Part shown: piece by piece, positions 46,197 to 54,960 of the stretch
Layout: every line of letters starts with the position of its first letter
Numbering within the stretch: position 1 is the stretch's first letter
Assembly (NCBI GenBank): GCA_001689495.1
Contig: LUJS01000035.1
Span: forward strand, 62,001-126,000
Source of the DNA: Bacteroidales bacterium M8
Lineage (GTDB): Bacteria; Bacteroidota; Bacteroidia; Bacteroidales; Muribaculaceae
DNA length: 64,000 bases
Direction of reading: 5' to 3'
Notes under the pieces: generated by a model
Seen by the model: only the letters and a program-made list of their open reading frames with translations
Database searches by the model: none
What the model was told of the DNA's origin: nothing
Program-made: the position numbers and the translations under genes

Positions 46197-47195
46197 TCAA
46201 GCCTTGCCTGCGGAGCCGAGGACGGCTACAATCTTGTGCTTGTAGAGCTTCTCCATGTTGTCGCGGGCCGGGCCGAGGTACTTGCGGGGGTCAAACTCAG
46301 CGGGCTTCTCTGCGAGGGTCTTGCGCACGGCGGCTGTCATGGCGAGACGCGAGTCAGAGTCGATGTTGATCTTGCAGACATCCATCTTGGCAGCCTTGCG
46401 GAGCTCCTCTTCGGGTATACCGATTGCGTCGGGGAGCTTGCCGCCGTACTTGTTGATGGTGTCGACCTCGTCCTGAGGAACGGACGACGAGCCGTGGAGC
46501 ACGATGGGGAGGTTGGGGAGCTTCTCCTGAACGGCCTCGAGTACGTCGAATGCCAAGGGGGGAGGAACGAGGCGGCCGGTCTTCGGGTCGCGTGTGCACT
46601 GCTCGGGCTTGAACTTGTAAGCACCGTGGCTTGTGCCGATCGAGATGGCGAGAGAGTCAACGCCGGTGCGGGTAGCGAAGTCGATGACCTCGTTGGGGTC
46701 TGTATAGGTGTGGTGGTCGGACGAAACCTCATCCTCAACGCCGGCGAGCACTCCGAGCTCACCCTCGACAGTAACGTCGTACTGGTGTGCGTAGTCACAA
46801 ACCTTCTTTGTGAGGGCAACATTCTCCTCGTAGGGAAGGTGCGAACCGTCGATCATGACCGAAGAGAAGCCGTGCTCGATGCAGTCCTTGCAGAGCTCGA
46901 AGCTGTCACCGTGGTCGAGGTGAAGAACGATCTGGGGATGTTCCCAACCGAGGCTCTTGGCATACTCGACGGCACCCTGTGCCATGTAGCGGAGCAGGAT
47001 GGGGTTGGCGTAGTTGCGTGCGCCCTTCGAAACCTGCAGGATGACGGGTGATTTCTCCTCGGCAGCAGCCTTGATGATGGCCTGAAGCTGCTCCATGTTG
47101 TTGAAGTTGAAGGCAGGCACGGCATAACCGCCCTTGAGGGCCTTGGCAAACATCTCGCGGGTGTTCACAAGACCTAAGTCCTTATAATTTACCAT
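46197..47195 (-). CDS. fba: Class II fructose-bisphosphate aldolase
   Basis: Zinc-dependent glycolytic/gluconeogenic aldolase of 332 residues from the ATG at 47193-47195 (M-V-N-Y-K-D-L-G). Metal-ligand motif L-H-L-D-H-G-D, V-E-G-E-L-G with the second ligand region, I-G-T-S-H-G and the phosphate strand L-H-G-S-S-S-V. The 18-codon upstream extension in the open frame has no homology. Own promoter and terminator. Confidence 0.96.
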   Translation of the reverse strand: MVNYKDLGLVNTREMFAKALKGGYAVPAFNFNNMEQLQAIIKAAAEEKSPVILQVSKGARNYANPILLRYMAQGAVEYAKSLGWEHPQIVLHLDHGDSFELCKDCIEHGFSSVMIDGSHLPYEENVALTKKVCDYAHQYDVTVEGELGVLAGVEDEVSSDHHTYTDPNEVIDFATRTGVDSLAISIGTSHGAYKFKPEQCTRDPKTGRLVPPPLAFDVLEAVQEKLPNLPIVLHGSSSVPQDEVDTINKYGGKLPDAIGIPEEELRKAAKMDVCKINIDSDSRLAMTAAVRKTLAEKPAEFDPRKYLGPARDNMEKLYKHKIVAVLGSAGKA

Positions 47196-47272
47196 TGTGT
47201 CAATAAAATATTGGTGGTTTGAGATTGATGATTCGTGTAAAAAGCACATTTTGAAGTGCGCTTACTTCTCCG

Positions 47273-47280
47273 CAAAGTTA
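47273..47280 (-). promoter_or_regulatory. -7 box of fba
   Basis: Minus-strand TAACTTTG, about 77 nt before the ATG. Confidence 0.55.
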
Positions 47281-47383
47281 ATAATTTTTTCGCAAAACAA
47301 CCCTTAGAGGCGCAAAAATATTGTTAATTATTTCTATCAATCCTTTTTGGCGGCCAAAGTGGAATTTTTAGACTTATTTTTTG

Positions 47384-47391
47384 TACTTTTG
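47384..47391 (+). promoter_or_regulatory. -7 box of the Wzi-like gene block
   Basis: TACTTTTG 27 nt before the ATG. No other box is obvious before 58 kb on this strand, so it may serve much of the downstream block. Confidence 0.55.
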
Positions 47392-47418
47392 CAAAACGTA
47401 TATCCATATTTCAATCAC

Positions 47419-48930
47419 ATGAGACTATTATCAGCATTCCTCGCACTGTTGGGCCTGCCGCTCGGAGCGGCGGCGCAGTATGCGGTCAATTACGAGGGCT
47501 CGGTCACGGCCGGAGGAGGCTCGGGTGAATTCTCACCTTATTATATCAATTCGCTGCGCCACGGACGATTCTCGCAGCAATACACCCTGCAGGCCGAAAT
47601 CAAGGCTTGGAGGCCGATAGACAAGTCAAAGCGTTTCAGCTATGGATTCGGCGCCGACATCATCGGCGGCGCCACGTCGTCGACCGACTATCAGAGGTAT
47701 GATGCCGAAAACGGAACGTGGTTCGAACATTCGGTAAAGCCGTCGGCCATCTGGCTGCAGCAGCTCTATGGCGAGGTGAAGTATCGCGGCGTGTTCCTGA
47801 CCGCCGGCATGAAGGAGCATGAGTCGGCACTGCTGAATCAGCGCCTGACGAGCGGCGACCTCGTCGAGAGCGGCAACACGCGCCCCATACCCGAGGTGAG
47901 GGCAGGATTCATCGACTTCCAGAACATCCCCTTTACCAACGGATGGGTGCAGATTCAGGGCGAGATAGGCTACGGTCGACTCATCGACGACGGATGGCGC
48001 CGGGACCAGTATGGCTATTACAACTATCACATAAGCAGCGACGAGTGGTACAACTATAAGCGCTGCTATTTCCGCACCAAGCCCTCGATGCCCTTCTCGG
48101 TGACCGTGGGCATGCAGGCCGCGGCCTTTTTCGGAGGCACCGAAGACTGGTACAGCAAGGGTGTGATGTGCAAGCAGGACACCTACTCGCACGACCTGAA
48201 GACATTCTTCAAGATGCTCATACCCTCAGAGGATGGCGGCGAGGCGTTCTATACCGGCAACCATCTCGGCTCGTGGGACCTGCGCGCCAGATACAGGCTG
48301 AAAAACGGCACCGAGCTCTCGGCCTATTTCTCGTGGCCGTGGGAAGACGGGTCGGGCATCGGCAAGCAGAACGGCTGGGACGGTCTGTGGGGAATAGAGT
48401 ACAAGGCCCCACAGCCGGGCATCGTCAGTGGCGCCGTGATAGAATACATGGACTATACCAACCAGAGCGGCCCCCTGCACTATGCCCCGTCAGACTGGGC
48501 CGGAACGACCATAACCGGCCACGCCTCGGGCGCCGACGACTATTACAACAACCGCGCCCACAACTCGTATGCCTATTTCGGACATTCGATAGGCACGCCC
48601 GCCATCATGGCACCGATATACAACACCGACGGCTATCCGGCTTTCGCGGCCAACGTGATGCGCGGATTCCACATCGGTGTCGAAGGACAGATAACCCCCG
48701 AAATCGAGTATCTGGTCAAGGGTGGTTACCGCAAGGCGTGGGGCAACGGCTACTTCCTCCTGCCCGAGCCCATAGACCTCACCGCAGTAATGGTCGAGGC
48801 GACATGGAGGCCCGAAAAAATAAAGGGGCTGTCGCTGAACGGCCGCCTCGAACTGGACCGCGGCACCATGCCGTGCAACGCCTTCGGGGCCATGGTTACG
48901 GTGAAATATAACGGACTTCTAACATTCTGA
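47419..48930 (+). CDS. Capsule assembly Wzi-like outer-membrane protein
   Basis: Outer-membrane beta-barrel of 503 residues with a signal peptide (M-R-L-L-S-A-F-L-A-L-L-G-L, cleaved about residue 20 before Q-Y-A-V-N-Y). The opening F-S-P-Y-Y-I-N-S-L-R-H-G, K-R-F-S-Y-G-F-G-A-D, and a series of amphipathic strands with Y/W-rich turns match the Bacteroidetes Wzi-like family, which anchors or helps assemble surface polysaccharide. ATG 47419 is chosen because the longer frame starts upstream of the -7 box. It heads a same-strand block that goes on to nonulosonate-type sugar genes. Confidence 0.78.
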   Translation: MRLLSAFLALLGLPLGAAAQYAVNYEGSVTAGGGSGEFSPYYINSLRHGRFSQQYTLQAEIKAWRPIDKSKRFSYGFGADIIGGATSSTDYQRYDAENGTWFEHSVKPSAIWLQQLYGEVKYRGVFLTAGMKEHESALLNQRLTSGDLVESGNTRPIPEVRAGFIDFQNIPFTNGWVQIQGEIGYGRLIDDGWRRDQYGYYNYHISSDEWYNYKRCYFRTKPSMPFSVTVGMQAAAFFGGTEDWYSKGVMCKQDTYSHDLKTFFKMLIPSEDGGEAFYTGNHLGSWDLRARYRLKNGTELSAYFSWPWEDGSGIGKQNGWDGLWGIEYKAPQPGIVSGAVIEYMDYTNQSGPLHYAPSDWAGTTITGHASGADDYYNNRAHNSYAYFGHSIGTPAIMAPIYNTDGYPAFAANVMRGFHIGVEGQITPEIEYLVKGGYRKAWGNGYFLLPEPIDLTAVMVEATWRPEKIKGLSLNGRLELDRGTMPCNAFGAMVTVKYNGLLTF

Positions 48931-48941
48931 CACCACGCGAC

Positions 48942-49388
48942 ATGAAAATCAGAATAATGTTACTCGCAATCCTCGTCGCCATGATGGCCGGGGGATGCAC
49001 TCAGAACAACGGCAACATAGGCGACCTGTTCGGCGAATGGAGACTCGAGGAGCTCAAGGCCGACGGCAAGCCCCAGAAGCTGTATGACGACGAGGTATTG
49101 CTCTACACTTGGGAGTTTCAGAATAGCCTCGTGTTCATCCAGACCATAATGCCCCATCAGGACTACAGGACATCGCGCGGCACTTGGACACGCGAGGGCG
49201 ACATACTGGCCATCGACTTCAGCCACCGCGACAACGACGGTCCTTATCTCGCACCCGAGGCCCTGCACCTCGAAAACGGCGGCGTGACCCCGCTACACGT
49301 CATCACGCTCGACGGCAAGAACCTGCGCGCCGAATACACGGCAACCGACGGCGTGAAATATGAATATGTACTCCGAAAAGCCTACTGA
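48942..49388 (+). CDS. Lipocalin-like lipoprotein
   Basis: Lipoprotein of 148 residues with a lipobox (M-M-A-G-G-C, Cys 19) after a short hydrophobic signal, then a region resembling Bacteroidetes lipocalin-like domains (L-F-G-E-W-R-L-E-E-L-K-A-D-G, R-G-T-W-T-R-E-G-D-I-L). Function unknown. It lies 11 bp behind the Wzi-like gene and 4 bp before legB. Confidence 0.75.
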   Translation: MKIRIMLLAILVAMMAGGCTQNNGNIGDLFGEWRLEELKADGKPQKLYDDEVLLYTWEFQNSLVFIQTIMPHQDYRTSRGTWTREGDILAIDFSHRDNDGPYLAPEALHLENGGVTPLHVITLDGKNLRAEYTATDGVKYEYVLRKAY

Positions 49389-49392
49389 CAAC

Positions 49393-50376
49393 ATGAAAAA
49401 AGAAAAAGTACTGGTGACCGGAGCCGACGGATTCATCGGCTCGCATCTCGTCGAGACACTCCTGTCCGAAGGGTATGCAGTGCGGGCACTCAGCCAATAT
49501 AACTCGTTCAACTACTGGGGATGGCTCGAAGGGATGGAGCATCCCGACCTCGAGGTGGTGACAGGCGACGTGCGCGACCCGCGCCTGTGCGAAGAGATAG
49601 CCGAGGGGTGCTCGACAATCTATCATCTGGCGGCGCTGATAGCCATTCCCTACAGCTACTCGGCCCCCGACAGCTATGTCGACACCAATATAAAGGGTAC
49701 CCTCAACATGTGCAAGGCCGCGATGCGCCACAATGCACGACGCATCGTGGTGACGTCGACCAGCGAGGTCTACGGCACGGCGCAATATGTCCCCATCGAC
49801 GAGAATCATCCCAGACAGCCCCAGTCGCCGTATAGCGCCACAAAAATCGGTGCCGACGCCATGGCGCTGAGCTTTTATCACGCCTTCGGTCTGCCGGTGG
49901 TGGTGGCCCGTCCGTTCAACACCTACGGACCGCGACAGAGTGCCCGCGCCATCATCCCCTCGATAATATCGCAGATAGCCTCGGGCAAGCGCGAGATCAT
50001 GGTGGGCGACCTCACCCCTACCCGCGACTTCAACTTCGTGCTCGACACCGCCGCCGGATTCGTGGCGCTTGGCCGCACTCCCGGCATCGAGGGGCGCGAG
50101 ATCAACATAGCCACGGGCACGGAGGTGACCATGCGCGAGACCCTCGGCATGATAGCCGACCTGATGGGCGAGGACGTGAAATATACGGTAGACCCGGCCA
50201 GACTGCGTCCGTCGGGGAGCGAGGTGTTCAGGCTCTGCGGCGACAACACACTCATAACGTCGCTGACCGACTGGAGGCCCCGTTTCGACCTCGAGCATGG
50301 CCTGCGCAAGACCATCGAATGGTTTACCGACCCGGCCAACCTCGCCAAATACAAGACCGGTATATATAATGTCTGA
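49393..50376 (+). CDS. legB: NAD-dependent 4,6-dehydratase, LegB type
   Basis: Extended SDR of 327 residues that most resembles LegB, the nucleotide-GlcNAc 4,6-dehydratase opening legionaminic acid synthesis. NAD motif G-A-D-G-F-I-G near the N-terminus, Y-N-S-F-N-Y-W-G-W-L, T-S-T-S-E-V-Y-G-T-A-Q-Y and the Y-S-A-T-K dyad, plus R-P-F-N-T-Y-G-P-R-Q-S-A-R-A. ATG 49393 is preferred over one 11 codons earlier that overlaps the lipoprotein. The partner aminotransferase (LegC), acetyltransferase and epimerase (LegG) are not in the window. Confidence 0.83.
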   Translation: MKKEKVLVTGADGFIGSHLVETLLSEGYAVRALSQYNSFNYWGWLEGMEHPDLEVVTGDVRDPRLCEEIAEGCSTIYHLAALIAIPYSYSAPDSYVDTNIKGTLNMCKAAMRHNARRIVVTSTSEVYGTAQYVPIDENHPRQPQSPYSATKIGADAMALSFYHAFGLPVVVARPFNTYGPRQSARAIIPSIISQIASGKREIMVGDLTPTRDFNFVLDTAAGFVALGRTPGIEGREINIATGTEVTMRETLGMIADLMGEDVKYTVDPARLRPSGSEVFRLCGDNTLITSLTDWRPRFDLEHGLRKTIEWFTDPANLAKYKTGIYNV

Positions 50377-50396
50377 CAATCCGAAATGACTGCCAA

Positions 50397-51347
50397 GTGA
50401 CAGAAAAGAAAGAAATCAACATCCTGTTTCTCGGAGGCGCCAAGCGCGTATCGCTGGCCCGCAAGGTGATTGCGGCGGGCGAAAAGCTGGGAGTCAGGGT
50501 AAACATATTCAGTTACGAACTCTCGCCCGAGGTGCCCGTGGCCGCTGTAGGCAAGGTGATAACCGGCCTGAAATGGAGCGACCCGGGGTTGATGGAGCAT
50601 CTCGAGACAGTGGTGGGGCAATACGGCATAGACATCATGCTGCCGTTCGTCGACCCGGCCATCGAGGTGGCCTCGCTCTATGCCGACACCTATGGCGACG
50701 TGTGGGCTCCGGTGGTTGACCCGGCGCTGGCCGACGCGCTGTTCGACAAGGCCGAGTCGGCAAAGCTGTTCGCCTCGAAGGGCATCGCCATACCCCGCAC
50801 GTACACCGGAGGGCGTCCGCGGTTCCCGCTCATTGCCAAGCCCCGCAGGGGGTCTGCCTCGAAAGGGCTGATGATCATAAACGACGTGGCCGAGTTCCGT
50901 CGCGTGGTCCGCATGAGCGACTACATGATGGAGAGCTACATACCCAACCGCCGTGAGTACACCGTGGACGCCTACATATCCAAGCACGGCGAGATACTGT
51001 GCGTGAGTCCGCGACTGAGAATCGAGGTGCTGGGCGGCGAGGTGACCCGTAGCGCCACGGTCGACTATCCCGAGCTAAAGGAGATGGCCGTCAAGGCCAT
51101 CGGGGAGCTGGGCCTGCGCGGACCGGTGACGCTGCAATACATGCTCGACACCGACGACGGGTCGCTGATGCTGATGGAGATAAATCCCCGACTGGGCGGC
51201 GGCGTGGTCTGCTCGATACATGCCGGCGCCGACATACCCCGGCTGCTGCTCGAGGACTTTCTCGACATGGAGCCGACACCTGTCCCCGAGATAAAGCCGG
51301 GCGTATTAATTTGCAGATATTTTGACGAGACAGTTTTCAATGCCTGA
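50397..51347 (+). CDS. ATP-grasp enzyme between legB and legI
   Basis: ATP-grasp ligase of 316 residues starting with GTG. An N-terminal Rossmann-like part (I-L-F-L-G-G-A-K-R-V-S-L) resembles carbamoyl-phosphate-synthase-like ATP-grasps found in cell-surface sugar clusters. The grasp domain has F-P-L-I-A-K-P-R-R-G-S-A-S-K-G and the metal strand L-M-L-M-E-I-N-P-R-L-G-G-G. It should join a carboxylate to an amine or thiol through an acyl phosphate, but the substrates are unknown. Its last codons overlap the legI start by 8 bp. The place between two nonulosonate genes suggests it decorates or builds that sugar. Confidence 0.8.
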   Translation: MTEKKEINILFLGGAKRVSLARKVIAAGEKLGVRVNIFSYELSPEVPVAAVGKVITGLKWSDPGLMEHLETVVGQYGIDIMLPFVDPAIEVASLYADTYGDVWAPVVDPALADALFDKAESAKLFASKGIAIPRTYTGGRPRFPLIAKPRRGSASKGLMIINDVAEFRRVVRMSDYMMESYIPNRREYTVDAYISKHGEILCVSPRLRIEVLGGEVTRSATVDYPELKEMAVKAIGELGLRGPVTLQYMLDTDDGSLMLMEINPRLGGGVVCSIHAGADIPRLLLEDFLDMEPTPVPEIKPGVLICRYFDETVFNA

Positions 51348-52353
51348 GACATCGCATATCATAATAATAGCCGAGGCGGGTGTCAACCACAACGCCTCGA
51401 TGGAGATGGCGCGCCGCATGGTGCGCGAGGCCGCCCGCGCGGGCGCCGACTATGTCAAGTTCCAGACCGCAGTGCCCGAGCTGGTCATATCGTCCATCGC
51501 TCCCAAGGCCGAGTATCAGAAAGAGACCACCGGCGAGGGTGAGTCGCAACTGGACATGTGCAGGGCCATACACCTGCCCCTCACGGCCTATGCCGAACTG
51601 GCCGAACTGTGCCGCGAGGAAGGGATAGGCTTCATGAGCACGCCGTTCGACCTCGTCAGCATCGACACGCTCGTACCGCTCGGCATGGACTACTGGAAGA
51701 TACCCTCGGGCGAGATAACCGACCTCCCCTACCTCAGGAAAATCGCCTCTAAAGGCGGTAAGGTGATACTCTCGACCGGCATGTCGACGCTCAACGAGGT
51801 CGAGGCCGCCGTCAGGGTGCTCGAGCAGGGCGGCATATCGCGCCAAGACATAACGCTGCTACACTGCACCACCCAATACCCCACCCCGATGGAGGACGTG
51901 AACCTCCGCGCGATGGATGCCCTGAAAGCTCTCGGTTGCGGCGGCGTGGGATACAGCGACCATACCCTCGGCATCGAGGTGCCCGTGGCCGCGGCGGCCC
52001 GTGGCGCCATGGTGATCGAAAAGCACTTTACCCTCGACAAGAATCTGCCGGGGCCGGACCACCGTGCATCTCTCGAGCCTGCCGAGCTCAAGGCCATGGT
52101 CGACGCCGTGCGCAATATCGAAAAGGCCCTCGGGTCAGGCGACAAATGCGTGGCTCCGTCCGAAAGGGCCAATATCGAGATTGCCCGCAAGAGCATCGTG
52201 GCCGCAAGGGACATAGCCGCGGGCGAGACATTCAGCGAGGAGAACATTACTGTGAAACGTCCGGGGGGTGGCATCAACCCTATGCTGTGGGACGATGTTA
52301 TAGGTAAAACGGCCATCCGCGACTTCGCATACGACAGCCTCATAGAACTCTGA
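51340..52353 (+). CDS. legI: N-acetylneuraminate/legionaminate synthase family protein
   Basis: TIM-barrel synthase of 337 residues that condenses a hexosamine with phosphoenolpyruvate to a nonulosonic acid. E-A-G-V-N-H-N at 11-17, V-K-F-Q-T region, K-I-P-S-G-E-I-T (PEP-binding), S-T-G-M-S-T, and the metal-ligand stretch G-Y-S-D-H-T-L-G, plus a C-terminal SAF domain (A-R-K-S-I-V-A-A-R-D-I). ATG 51340 is chosen over a TTG six codons earlier. Paired with LegB, a legionaminate-type product is more likely than sialic acid. The cytidylyltransferase is not in the window. Confidence 0.87.
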   Translation: MPETSHIIIIAEAGVNHNASMEMARRMVREAARAGADYVKFQTAVPELVISSIAPKAEYQKETTGEGESQLDMCRAIHLPLTAYAELAELCREEGIGFMSTPFDLVSIDTLVPLGMDYWKIPSGEITDLPYLRKIASKGGKVILSTGMSTLNEVEAAVRVLEQGGISRQDITLLHCTTQYPTPMEDVNLRAMDALKALGCGGVGYSDHTLGIEVPVAAAARGAMVIEKHFTLDKNLPGPDHRASLEPAELKAMVDAVRNIEKALGSGDKCVAPSERANIEIARKSIVAARDIAAGETFSEENITVKRPGGGINPMLWDDVIGKTAIRDFAYDSLIEL

Positions 52354-53789
52354 TGAAAGAAGCACTCAGCCAGACCCTCACGCAACGGTTGCAGCAACGG
52401 CTCTCGCCGCTGCAGATGCGTCTCGTGAGGATGCTTGAGATGTCAGAGCCCGAAATAGAGGAAGAGGTGCGCCGCGAGCTCGACGACAATCCAGCGCTCG
52501 AGACCGCCGACAGCGCGGCAGAGTCAGAACAGTTTGGCGAGACGGCCGAACAGATGCAGATGGCCGACTATCAGTCAGAGGAAGATATTCCCTTCTATCG
52601 CCTCGAGGCTCGCAACCGCGGCGCCGACGACCCGTATTACGAACCCGTGGCCGTTGCCGGCGAGGGGTCGATGATGGACATGCTGATGGCCCAGATAGCC
52701 GAGACGGACATTCCCGAGGAGGATCTGCCCGTGGCCGCATACATCATCGGCAATCTCGACGACAACGGATACATGACCCGCACGCTGCCGCAGATAGGCG
52801 ACGACCTCGCGTTCAATGCCGGGATAGACATCTCGGCCGAGCGGCTGCGCGAGGTCTTCGACCGCGTGCGCGCGCTCGACCCCGCGGGCGTCGGTGCGAT
52901 GGACCTGCGCGACTGTCTGCTGCTGCAGCTCAGGCGCATGCCGTCAGACCCCGACACCGCGCTGGCCACCGAGATCGTCAGCCATTATTTCGACCTTTTC
53001 TCCCTCAGACACTTCGACAGGCTCGAGTCCATGCTCGGCGTGGACAGGGAGCGCCTGAAACGTGCCGAGGAGGTGATAAAGTCGCTCGACCCCAAGCCTG
53101 CGGGCAAGCTGGGCGGCAGTCCCGACGATGACCGCACGCGCCACATAGTGCCCGACTTCATCGTCGAGACAGGTCCGGGCGACACCATCAACGTGACAAT
53201 GCCCAACAACATACCCGATCTGGTCATCGAGAGCAGCTTCCGTGCCGAATCGGCCATGGGCAAGGAGTCGGCCACGGGATCGGCCCGCCGTCAGGACGCG
53301 CTGACGTTCATAAACCGCAAGCGCGAGGAGGCATCAGATTTCATCGACCTCATCAAGCTGAGACGGCGCACGCTGATGCGTGTCATGGAGGCCATCGTGA
53401 GGACGCAGCGAGATTTCTTCCTGACCGAAGACGAGACACGCCTGCGTCCGATGGTGCTGAAGGACATATCGGCCATGACGGGCTTTGACATATCTGTAAT
53501 ATCGCGTGCCACGGCGGGCAAGTACGTAGCCACGGCGGGAGGCATATATCCGCTGAAATTCTTCTTCAACGAGGGCATACGTTCGGACGGCGACGAGGAG
53601 ACATCATCGCGCGCCATACTCGCGGCCATACGCGAGCTGGTCGATGCCGAAGACCCGTCGGTCCCCCTGAGCGACGAGGCCATACTGGCCCGGCTGAAGG
53701 AACAGGGCTACGAACTGGCCCGGCGCACCGTTGCCAAATACCGCGACAGACTCGGCATCCCCGTGGCCCGTCTGCGCAAGAAAATATAA
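52353..53789 (+). CDS. rpoN: RNA polymerase sigma-54 factor
   Basis: Alternative sigma factor of 478 residues. An N-terminal Q/L-rich activator-interaction segment (S-Q-T-L-T-Q-R-L-Q-Q-R-L-S-P-L-Q), a long acidic core, the helix-turn-helix domain, and the RpoN box A-R-R-T-V-A-K-Y-R at 456-464. It recognises -24/-12 promoters and needs an AAA+ activator, none of which is encoded here. Its ATG shares one base with the legI stop (TGATG), so translation is probably coupled to the surface-sugar genes. Confidence 0.96.
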   Translation: MKEALSQTLTQRLQQRLSPLQMRLVRMLEMSEPEIEEEVRRELDDNPALETADSAAESEQFGETAEQMQMADYQSEEDIPFYRLEARNRGADDPYYEPVAVAGEGSMMDMLMAQIAETDIPEEDLPVAAYIIGNLDDNGYMTRTLPQIGDDLAFNAGIDISAERLREVFDRVRALDPAGVGAMDLRDCLLLQLRRMPSDPDTALATEIVSHYFDLFSLRHFDRLESMLGVDRERLKRAEEVIKSLDPKPAGKLGGSPDDDRTRHIVPDFIVETGPGDTINVTMPNNIPDLVIESSFRAESAMGKESATGSARRQDALTFINRKREEASDFIDLIKLRRRTLMRVMEAIVRTQRDFFLTEDETRLRPMVLKDISAMTGFDISVISRATAGKYVATAGGIYPLKFFFNEGIRSDGDEETSSRAILAAIRELVDAEDPSVPLSDEAILARLKEQGYELARRTVAKYRDRLGIPVARLRKKI

Positions 53790-53808
53790 ATCAACAATCT
53801 CCTCCACA

Positions 53809-54420
53809 ATGTTCAAGATCTGTAAGATTCTGTCAGCCATCTTCTCTCCGCTGCTGATACCGACATACGCCATGATCATGGCAATGTACATCTCGATTCT
53901 CGGCATACTGCCCGAGTCGGCCAAATGGGGCACTATCGGGATCATATTTCTCATAACCGCCGTCTTCCCGGCCATAGGCATATTCGCCCTCTACAAGACC
54001 GGAGTCGTGAGCGATGCCGGGCTCAACAACCGCACCGAGCGCACCATACCCTACATAACCGTGGTGCTGTGCTATGCGGCGAGTGCGTTCTTCCTGTTCA
54101 GGGCCGGCGCACCCGACTGGCTGCCGATGTTCTTTGTCGGAGGCGGAACAGCCACGGTGATAAACATCATCGTGAACAGGTGGTGGAAAATCTCGGCACA
54201 TGCCGCCGCCATGGGCGGCATGACAGCCATGCTGTTCAGGATAGCATACATGCATCAGGCCATCGTGGGCATGGAGTTCTGGCTCTCGACCGCCATCCTT
54301 GCCACCGGGCTTGTCATGACGGCGAGAGTCTACATGCAGCGCCACACGCTGATGCAGGTCCTGACCGGCGCCGCCAACGGATTTGTCTGCGTTTGGCTCA
54401 TGTCTGGCATACATCTCTAA
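53809..54420 (+). CDS. PAP2-like membrane protein
   Basis: Integral membrane protein of 203 residues with about six helices. A PAP2-type pattern is visible: R-T-E-R-T-I-P near residue 75, S-A-H-A-A-A-M-G-G near residue 130, and R-V-Y-M-Q-R-H-T-L-M-Q-V-L-T-G near residue 175, giving the conserved Arg/His set. A lipid-phosphate phosphatase acting on undecaprenyl diphosphate or similar is likely but not proven. ATG 53809, 19 bp behind rpoN. Confidence 0.7.
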   Translation: MFKICKILSAIFSPLLIPTYAMIMAMYISILGILPESAKWGTIGIIFLITAVFPAIGIFALYKTGVVSDAGLNNRTERTIPYITVVLCYAASAFFLFRAGAPDWLPMFFVGGGTATVINIIVNRWWKISAHAAAMGGMTAMLFRIAYMHQAIVGMEFWLSTAILATGLVMTARVYMQRHTLMQVLTGAANGFVCVWLMSGIHL

Positions 54421-54453
54421 TCACTAAACTTTAATCCTTAAACCATATTCCGA

Positions 54454-54960
54454 ATGACCCCCACAGTCAGCATCATCATGGGGAGCACAAGCGATCTCCC
54501 CATCCTGAAGAAAGCCGCCGATTTCCTCAACGAAATGCAGGTGCCTTTCGAAATGAATGCCCTCTCGGCCCACCGTACACCCTCGGAGGTCGAGGCATTT
54601 GCCCGCGGAGCGCGAGACCGCGGCATCAAAGTGATCATCGCCGCTGCCGGCATGGCCGCGGCACTGCCCGGTGTAATCGCCGCCATGACCCCGCTGCCCG
54701 TCATCGGCATACCCATCAACTCGTCGCTGGGCGGACAGGATGCACTCTACTCCATCGTCCAGATGCCTCCGGGCATATCCGTAGCCACGATGGGCATCAA
54801 CGCCGGCCTGAACGCCGCCGTGACCGCCGTGCAGATACTCGCCCTCTCAGACGCCGCTCTGGCAGAGCGCTTTGACGTCTACCGCTCGAAACTCTCGCAG
54901 AAGATAGTCAAGGCCAACGAGGAGCTGAGAGACGTAAAATATGACTTTAAAACCAACTGA
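54454..54960 (+). CDS. purE: 5-(carboxyamino)imidazole ribonucleotide mutase
   Basis: Purine-biosynthesis enzyme of 168 residues rearranging N5-CAIR to CAIR. The start I-M-G-S-T-S-D-L-P, the catalytic-His stretch S-A-H-R-T-P and G-M-A-A-A-L-P-G are diagnostic. The stop overlaps the first base of the ispG ATG (TGATG). purK is not adjacent. Confidence 0.96.
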   Translation: MTPTVSIIMGSTSDLPILKKAADFLNEMQVPFEMNALSAHRTPSEVEAFARGARDRGIKVIIAAAGMAAALPGVIAAMTPLPVIGIPINSSLGGQDALYSIVQMPPGISVATMGINAGLNAAVTAVQILALSDAALAERFDVYRSKLSQKIVKANEELRDVKYDFKTN

